From assembly GCA_050084985.1 (NCBI GenBank), contig JBITNC010000001.1, positions 26,350,001 through 26,414,000 of the forward strand: a stretch of 64,000 bases of DNA, written 5' to 3'. Position 1 is the stretch's first letter, and each line of letters starts with the position of its first letter. This document shows positions 58,567 to 64,000 of this stretch, piece after piece. The position numbers and the translations under genes are program-made. The DNA comes from Nageia nagi. Taxonomy: Eukaryota; Pinophyta. Under the pieces are notes generated by a model, which was not told the DNA's origin, did not search any database, and saw nothing but the letters and a program-made list of their open reading frames with translations.

Positions 58567-59740
58567 TTAAGTCAGTTGACTTTTGGTGCTCTGCTTGCCA
58601 GGTTGATTGATCAGGAGAGTAGGGTTAGTCGAGTTTTGGTGCTCAACTTTTCCGACTGATTGATTTACAAAATTTTCAAAATTTTGGAGATGATGAAATT
58701 TATGGTGGCAAATTTGTGTTTTGCACGTGTAATGCGATGGTTGCCTTGAAGTTAGCGCCCATGAAGATTTCTCTGTTTTTGGCACTTGTGTTGAGAATCT
58801 CCATTATCCCTTATTTGCCATTAGATATGCGGTAATGGTCTTTGAAGTCTTTTTCATTTCAGTGTACCATACTGCCATATTGCTGCCATATTTGAGCTGT
58901 TTGTCGGATGTGAGGACATTAATATCTTCAGTTTCGAGGTAAGTGTTGATCATCAGCTGGACCTCATTTGTTACTGTGGAATAGTCCCTGTTGCGTCCAT
59001 CTTCCTCGATCAGCCTTAGATCAAATTGGTATTCCACTAGTTGTTTTTTCACGTCTGCTTTGAAATTTGTCCGGACTTGGATGAAATCTTGACATTTTGA
59101 AACAACATAGAACAATCAATCATATTGGTAAAAGAATTGATAACAATACTCCCGTATTATTGGCATGCCGACAGCTCTCCTTCTTAGCTCATGCATCACT
59201 TGATAACTATTGCCCCACTTGGCAATCAGTTCACCAATCCTGTCTTGAGTGACAAACGATCCATTGTCTTCAATAAAGAAATTAGTTATTTCTAGGAAGA
59301 ACACTTGAATAGCCTCCTTGGTTTTCTTTACTCACTCTTCCTTGACCGCTTGGATCCTAGTATTCAATGAGATCTGCTTCCTGATGTCTTCAATTGTTAG
59401 GTTAGCAACTTTGATATCAATGATCAACTTTCTCTTTTCAGCTCCTTGAGCTCCACCTTTTGTGATGTGTTCTCCTCTGTCAGCGTTGCAACATTAGAAA
59501 GTATTGCATGTTGCGTGCCCAAAGTTCCGATTGCTTTACATGGCTCTTCTTGTGTTTCCACCACTAATGCAAATTCTGCATCGGCATTCCTTTTCCTTCC
59601 TACGGCAACAGTATCTGTGACTACTGCTGATTGATTTAAAGGTTGGCACGGGCTTCAATGGATGATATGCTCTTAAGTTTTTTAAGAGCAAAGCCATGTC
59701 GAAATTGTAACTTGGCTCAGGATTAGCGACTATATTCACT
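58567..59740 (-). pseudogene. Decayed copy of the 406-residue frame
   Basis: Minus frames 59,739-59,536, 59,304-59,116 and 59,115-58,804 align in order with the open frame at 63,910-62,690: NIVANPEPSYNFDMA, then FFIEDNGSFV, KWGNSYQV, FFYQYD, DFIQVR, QFDLRLIEEDGR, TYLETEDINVL. About 130 bases near the start are missing relative to the other copy, and several stops and frame changes occur. Confidence 0.8.
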
Positions 59741-61253
59741 TGTCTCTCGGGATTCCCTTGATGTTCGTCCTCTCTCCTTTTCTTCCTTTGGTCTTCATTT
59801 TCACCTTCATCCTCTTCATTTCCTCCATCTCATGCTGTTGACCTTGACTACGATCAACCCTTTGATCTTGTGCATCTTTTTTGATTTGTAACTTGGTCAG
59901 GTCGTTTATCAATTTCTACATCATCTTTTGCATCTCATAAAATTTAGGAGTTTGTACACTAGTCCTAGTGGTATTAGCCGTAGGATTTACAGCTGGGTTA
60001 GATGGAGATAAAAAAGGTGTAGTGGAAGCATGTTGTGGTGGATTAGGCATAGTGGGTTGTAAAAATGTAGAATTAGATAAAAATGTAGGATTGGGTGGTG
60101 GAGGTGTTGTATGTCGAAGAGAGTTATTCACAAAAGGAGTCATTTGTTGTTGATTATTTACAAATGAATTTGCCTGAGGCATGGCCGGATTCATGGCAAG
60201 ATTGAAATAGTAGCCATTGAATTCGGGTAGTATTGTTCTTTCAAAGAATTAAGATGGATGGAATTGGCAGACATAGGAAAATTTTGCATACTTTGTGGAT
60301 TGAAGTTTGAGGAGTATGCGTTGGAATTTTCGAATGCCTGTTGCATTCCAACATTTAAATTCGACCCATTCTGTGGATTGAATTGCTGTTCCATCTTGAG
60401 GGCTTTTTGCATAAGCCGCTTGTAGGGTGGTGACTGTGGGTTCTCTTCGAAGAAAGGCCGATGTCATAGTGTCCAATGCTCCGAAATATGCATCTAGAGC
60501 ACACTCTTTAGACACTTTGCATGGGTCCATCAGTTTGCTATACATCCTCTGAAAGCGGTTGTTAAACGAACTTATAGATTCTTGAGGTCCTTTAGTAATG
60601 AAGGCAAATTGACGATACAAAAGGATCGGTTGGATGGGTATTCGGAATTGATTGATAAATGCTTATTCCATCTGATCCCATGAAGTAATCGATCTCGCTG
60701 GTAGAGTATCGAACCAATGATGAGCATGTTTGTCGAAGGTTGCTGGAAATAGTGCGCATGCAACATCTTCATGTTCCACTCGCAATATAGACAATGCATT
60801 TCTGAATCACTGTACATGCTCTTTTGTAGTTATTGGGCTTCCGCGCACATACTTGGGCATATACAACACCAAGTTTTTAGGAAGTGCATTTGGTTGATGC
60901 GCAATTGCTACCGAACTTCCTTTCAACCAATTCGGTCTTGCAACTGCCATTGTACTGCTTTGATACCGAGATGCTTGAGCACCTTGTGATGCTGTTGGAC
61001 TACTCTGGTACTGAGATACTTGAGTACTTGGTAAGACAAATGGTTGGGGGATGAATTGTACTATTGGTTGCGTAATATCAAGGCCAATAACCGATGGTGT
61101 AGCAATATCCCTTGGTGAAGTTCGTTGCGGTGGTGGAGTATTAGACCTGGAAAGATTGAATTCTGAAATTGGACTACTTGGACTTTGAATCGGAGTCTGA
61201 TCAGATTTACTTGACTCCCTCTTGTCTTGCACGGACTTCAATTTGGTAAACAC
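59741..61253 (-). pseudogene. gag: Gypsy gag with Pro/Gln-rich tail
   Basis: The start MFTKLKSVQDKRESS at 61,253 is followed by a Ser/Pro/Thr-rich segment. Frame-shifted readings near 60,830-60,500 give the capsid-like A-L-F-P-A-T-F-D, WFDTLP, WDQME-x-x-F-x-x-QF, then QESISSFNNRFQRM and CALDAYFGAL. A Gln/Asn/Pro-rich tail (60,412-59,916) follows. The reading continues past one stop into a charged linker and then the 406-residue frame, so both once formed one polyprotein. Confidence 0.75.
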
Positions 61254-61514
61254 CTTGTGTTTGTGTTTGGGACCTAGCTTGGTAGATCAAAGAAAAATAA
61301 AAAGGATACAACCCTTAATTAGCACACAATTGTTCCAAGTTCTATACTAAAACCTGAAACCAGAGTTCGAAGTGATGAACAATATTCAGATCTCTTTGGA
61401 GCGCAAACACACGTTGGATCGAGGTTTGAGTTGAGGGTTTGAAACATAAATAATGCTTGTAGTTTCACCAATCTTTCGAACAATGTGCAGGCCCTCCTTC
61501 TAGCGCCAATCAAT

Positions 61515-62649
61515 TGTTGGGATCCTTTTCTTTCTCGCACGGAACACATCTGAATATCGCAGGCAAAACTTACGAGATCTCAAGCAACATAGTTGGGAAT
61601 GCGTTACCAATTCCCCCGGTTGAAAAGGACTGTGTACCTTCAAGGCTTTTGTTGAAATACCTTGCCAGTGACCTCAACGTCGTGATGTTGTAAGGTTTAT
61701 TCGCTTGGTGTGTTTTCTGAATAGGGATAGATATAGAAATAAAATGCGGTATCTATCTTTGGAATCAGCCTCAATGGAATGGAATGAGAGGTATATAGTC
61801 TGTTAACCAACGATGTTTTATTCTTTGATGCAAAGAGTTTGTTCGGAGCTTTTGTGTGTGGACTTAATGATCATATTTGGTATGAAAGCATAAAGAAAGC
61901 GTAAAGGTAATACTGTAACGAGGTGAAGGAAAAGACCTTGGAGAAAGAAAGAATACTTGGTTAGATACAAGGTTGAGGTTCACTAACGGGAAAGTGTCTA
62001 AGAGTTAATCTCTTCCGGATTGGTTAAGGACTTTTCATCCAATTCAGCCAACCTTGCAAGCAAACAACTTCACGTTCAAAATGCTTCAAAGAGGAGCGGA
62101 GAGGAACGCCAATTGTTGGTTCTCTACGAATAGGACCGATTCAATTGAATGGAAATGAAATGTCTCAAAGTGAATGGATCATGGTTTTCGATGAAGGACT
62201 TAAAAAGATGTCATAAAAGTAGAAATTGACATAGAATACCCAATCAACTTGAATGCTAAGGACCAAGCAACAAACATAGGTAGGCTTCAAGCACTTTTTA
62301 ATGTTTTTTAGAGATAACTTCCCTAAAGCCCAAGAGCGTTCAAAGGAATAAAATGAAAGCACAAAAACCCACTATGAGTGCCCTCAAAGAATCAATCCAT
62401 AGTATCAATATGAAAAGTCTCAAACTCAAGTCTTTGCATTACTTACTTTGTATTTTCTTTGTAAAAGAGTTACATAAAAGTTTTCACAATTTTTCTCCTT
62501 TTACAAAAAATTTGAACTTGTTCTCAAAATTTTCATTCCTTGAAAAAGTTCCAAACTTTCAATCTCCATAAAAGTGACCCCATGGGGTCTATTTATAGAA
62601 TTTCTAGGGTTTCCAAGTGTTGCCCTAATTCTATAAAAAAAATATTACA
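61515..62649 (-). repeat. Gypsy LTR, minus orientation (right, 1,135 bp)
   Basis: Starts TGTTGGGATCC beside the primer site and ends AATATTACA. It carries CCCCATGGGGTCTATTTATAG (TATA region near 62,590). The U3 matches the left LTR closely; the U5 (CTTTCTCGCACGG) does not. Confidence 0.78.
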
Positions 62650-62689
62650 TAGTTGCTTGCTACGACTAAGTCAGCTGACTTTTGGTGCT

Positions 62690-63910
62690 CTACTTACCAG
62701 GTTGACTGATCATGAGAGTAGGGTTAGTCGAGTTTTGGTGCTCAACTTTCCCGGCTGATTGATTTACAAAATTTTCAAAATTTTCGAAAGTGACGAAAAT
62801 TATGGTGGTTGATTTACGGTTTGCACGTGATGCGATGGTGGCCTCAAAGTCCGTGCTCATGAAGATTTCTCTGTTCTTGACTCCGATGTTGAGGATCTCC
62901 ATTGTCCCTTCATTTGCCAACAGATATGCGGTGATGGTCTTTGAAGTCTTCTTCATTTCGCTGCACCATATTGCCATATTGCTGCCATATTTGAGTTGTT
63001 TGCCAGATTTGAGGACATTAATATCTTCAGTTTCGAGGTAAGTGTTGATCATCAGCTGGACCTCATTTATTACTGTGGAATAGTCCCTGCTGCGTCCATC
63101 TTCCTCGATCAACCTTAGATCAAATTGGTATTCAGCTAGCTGTTTTTTCATGTTTTCTTTGAAATTTTTCCTAACTTGGATGAAATCCTGACACTTTGAA
63201 ACAACGTAGAACAACCAATCATACTGGTAAAAGAATTGATGACAATACTCCAGTATTATTGGCATGCTAACAACTTTCCTTCTTAGCTCATCAATTACTT
63301 GATAACTATTGCCCCACTTGGCAATCAGTTCACAGATCCTGTTTTGAGCGATGAACAATCCATTGTCTTCAATAAAGAAATTAGTTATTCCTTGTAATAA
63401 CTCTTGAATAACCTCTTTGGTCTCGTTAAACCACTCTTGTTTGACCGCTTGAATCCCGGTATTCAATGAGATCCGTTTCCTGATGTCTTCAACTGTTAGG
63501 TTAGCAGCTTGGATATCAATGATCAACTTTCTCTTTTCAGCCAATTCTCTTTTCAGCTCCTTGAGCTCCAGCTTTTGTGATGTGTTCTCCTCTGTCAGTG
63601 TTGCAACATTAGAAAGTATTGCATGTTGCGTTCCTAAAGTTCCGATTGCTTTGCATGGCTCTTCACGTGTTTCCACCACTAATACAAATTCTCCATCGGC
63701 ATTCCTTTTCCTTCCTGCTGCAACAGTATCTGTGATGATGGAATTATCCTTCATCGAGGTGTAAGTGGCTACATGCTCAAATTCATTCTCTGATTCCTGA
63801 TCGGTTTCAAGGTCGGCACTGGCCTCGGATGGATGATATGCTCTTATGTTTTTTAAGAGCTCCGCCATGTCGAAATTGTAACTCGGCCTAGGATTGGCAA
63901 CTATAGTCAC
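62690..63910 (-). CDS. Intact 406-residue open frame, gag C-terminal extension of unknown function
   Basis: The longest uninterrupted frame in the window. It begins MTIVANPRPSYNFDMAELL; the first ATG may be internal to a longer gag, since the older copy at 58,567-59,740 is continuous with gag upstream. An acidic stretch lies at residues 40-60, a charged coiled-coil-like helix at about 115-150 (EELKRELAEKRK type), then a mixed alpha-helical region with WGNSYQV, FFYQYDW, QFDLRLIEEDG and TYLETEDIN. The C-terminus is Asn/Gln-rich and ends 40 bases before the LTR. No protease, RT, zinc finger or transmembrane segment is visible. Confidence 0.65.
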   Translation of the reverse strand: MTIVANPRPSYNFDMAELLKNIRAYHPSEASADLETDQESENEFEHVATYTSMKDNSIITDTVAAGRKRNADGEFVLVVETREEPCKAIGTLGTQHAILSNVATLTEENTSQKLELKELKRELAEKRKLIIDIQAANLTVEDIRKRISLNTGIQAVKQEWFNETKEVIQELLQGITNFFIEDNGLFIAQNRICELIAKWGNSYQVIDELRRKVVSMPIILEYCHQFFYQYDWLFYVVSKCQDFIQVRKNFKENMKKQLAEYQFDLRLIEEDGRSRDYSTVINEVQLMINTYLETEDINVLKSGKQLKYGSNMAIWCSEMKKTSKTITAYLLANEGTMEILNIGVKNREIFMSTDFEATIASRANRKSTTIIFVTFENFENFVNQSAGKVEHQNSTNPTLMISQPGK

Positions 63911-64000
63911 TTATCTCTCTGGATTCCCTTGATGTTCTTCCTCTCTCCTTTTCTTCCTCTGATCTTCATCTTCATCTTCATCCTCTTCATTTCCTTTGTC
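63911..64000 (-). other. Linker region continuing off the window
   Basis: Matches 59,741-59,832 base for base over long runs (CTCTCTCCTTTTCTTCC, CATCCTCTTCATTTCC), the coding linker between gag and the 406-residue frame. The element continues right of the window. Confidence 0.7.

Larger units (their letters stand above)
57530..62649 (-). mobile_element. Gag-type gypsy element with a long C-terminal gag extension and no polymerase, minus strand
   Basis: LTR 57,530-58,550 on the left, LTR 61,515-62,649 on the right. Next to the right LTR is a primer site, TGGCGCTAGAAGGAGG on the minus strand. The internal 2.96 kb carries gag (61,253-59,916) running on into a copy of the 406-residue frame (59,740-58,567). 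No protease, RT or integrase is seen. The two LTRs share U3 and TATA regions but differ in U5, so they are not a simple pair. Sequence right of 62,649 repeats the same order. Confidence 0.72.

Noticed and set aside
44664-64000. Further SKI2 exons, including the DEVH helicase core
   Set aside because: I looked for the expected words (FQKEAI, AHTSAGKT, DEVHY) on the plus strand and saw none, so intron 6 probably continues past the window.

Overview
The window is nuclear DNA from a land plant with a large, repeat-filled genome. A gymnosperm is my best guess, inferred from very long introns packed with old LTR retrotransposons and solo LTRs; the sequence does not prove the taxon. I see no rRNA, tRNA or CRISPR array.

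One host gene spans nearly everything. Six plus-strand exons between 4,803 and 44,663 keep one reading frame through all splice junctions. They encode the first 360 residues of a SKI2-type DExH RNA helicase, the helicase of the cytosolic SKI complex that feeds RNA to the exosome. Introns 1 to 5 are 2,206, 1,919, 137, 29,425 and 5,094 bases. Intron 6 runs off the right edge after at least 19.3 kb, so the helicase core lies outside. Almost every mobile element here sits in an intron of this one gene.

Layout: 1-2,545 holds part of a minus-strand Copia element with its LTR and a strange array of short palindromes. 2,546-4,802 is AT-rich upstream DNA. 4,803-9,853 holds exons 1-4, with an unrecognised minus-strand reading frame and a short Copia tail in intron 2. 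Intron 4 holds a solo LTR (10,244-11,323), a complete but broken Copia element with target duplications (12,676-21,260), a LINE fragment split by a solo LTR (22,259-25,250), an old plus-strand gypsy tail carrying a diverged repeat array and a solo LTR, and nested in that tail a gag-only gypsy element (29,111-35,760). A native triplicated repeat lies just before exon 5. Intron 5 holds LTR pieces and a Copia integrase scrap. Intron 6 holds a nest of minus-strand gypsy elements with gag but no polymerase, two precise insertions with target duplications, and a tandem LTR-gag-LTR-gag arrangement carrying a 406-residue open frame.

Most notable: five tandem hairpins in the 3' untranslated part of the Copia element whose stems show paired, compensating base changes; a pentatricopeptide-repeat gene fragment and GC-rich block inside its leader; LTR differences confined to the last 30 bases beside the primer site; a palindrome kept in the LTR U3 of two diverged Copia elements; a 17-unit micro-palindrome array; and ACGT-core motif arrays shared by the gypsy LTRs.
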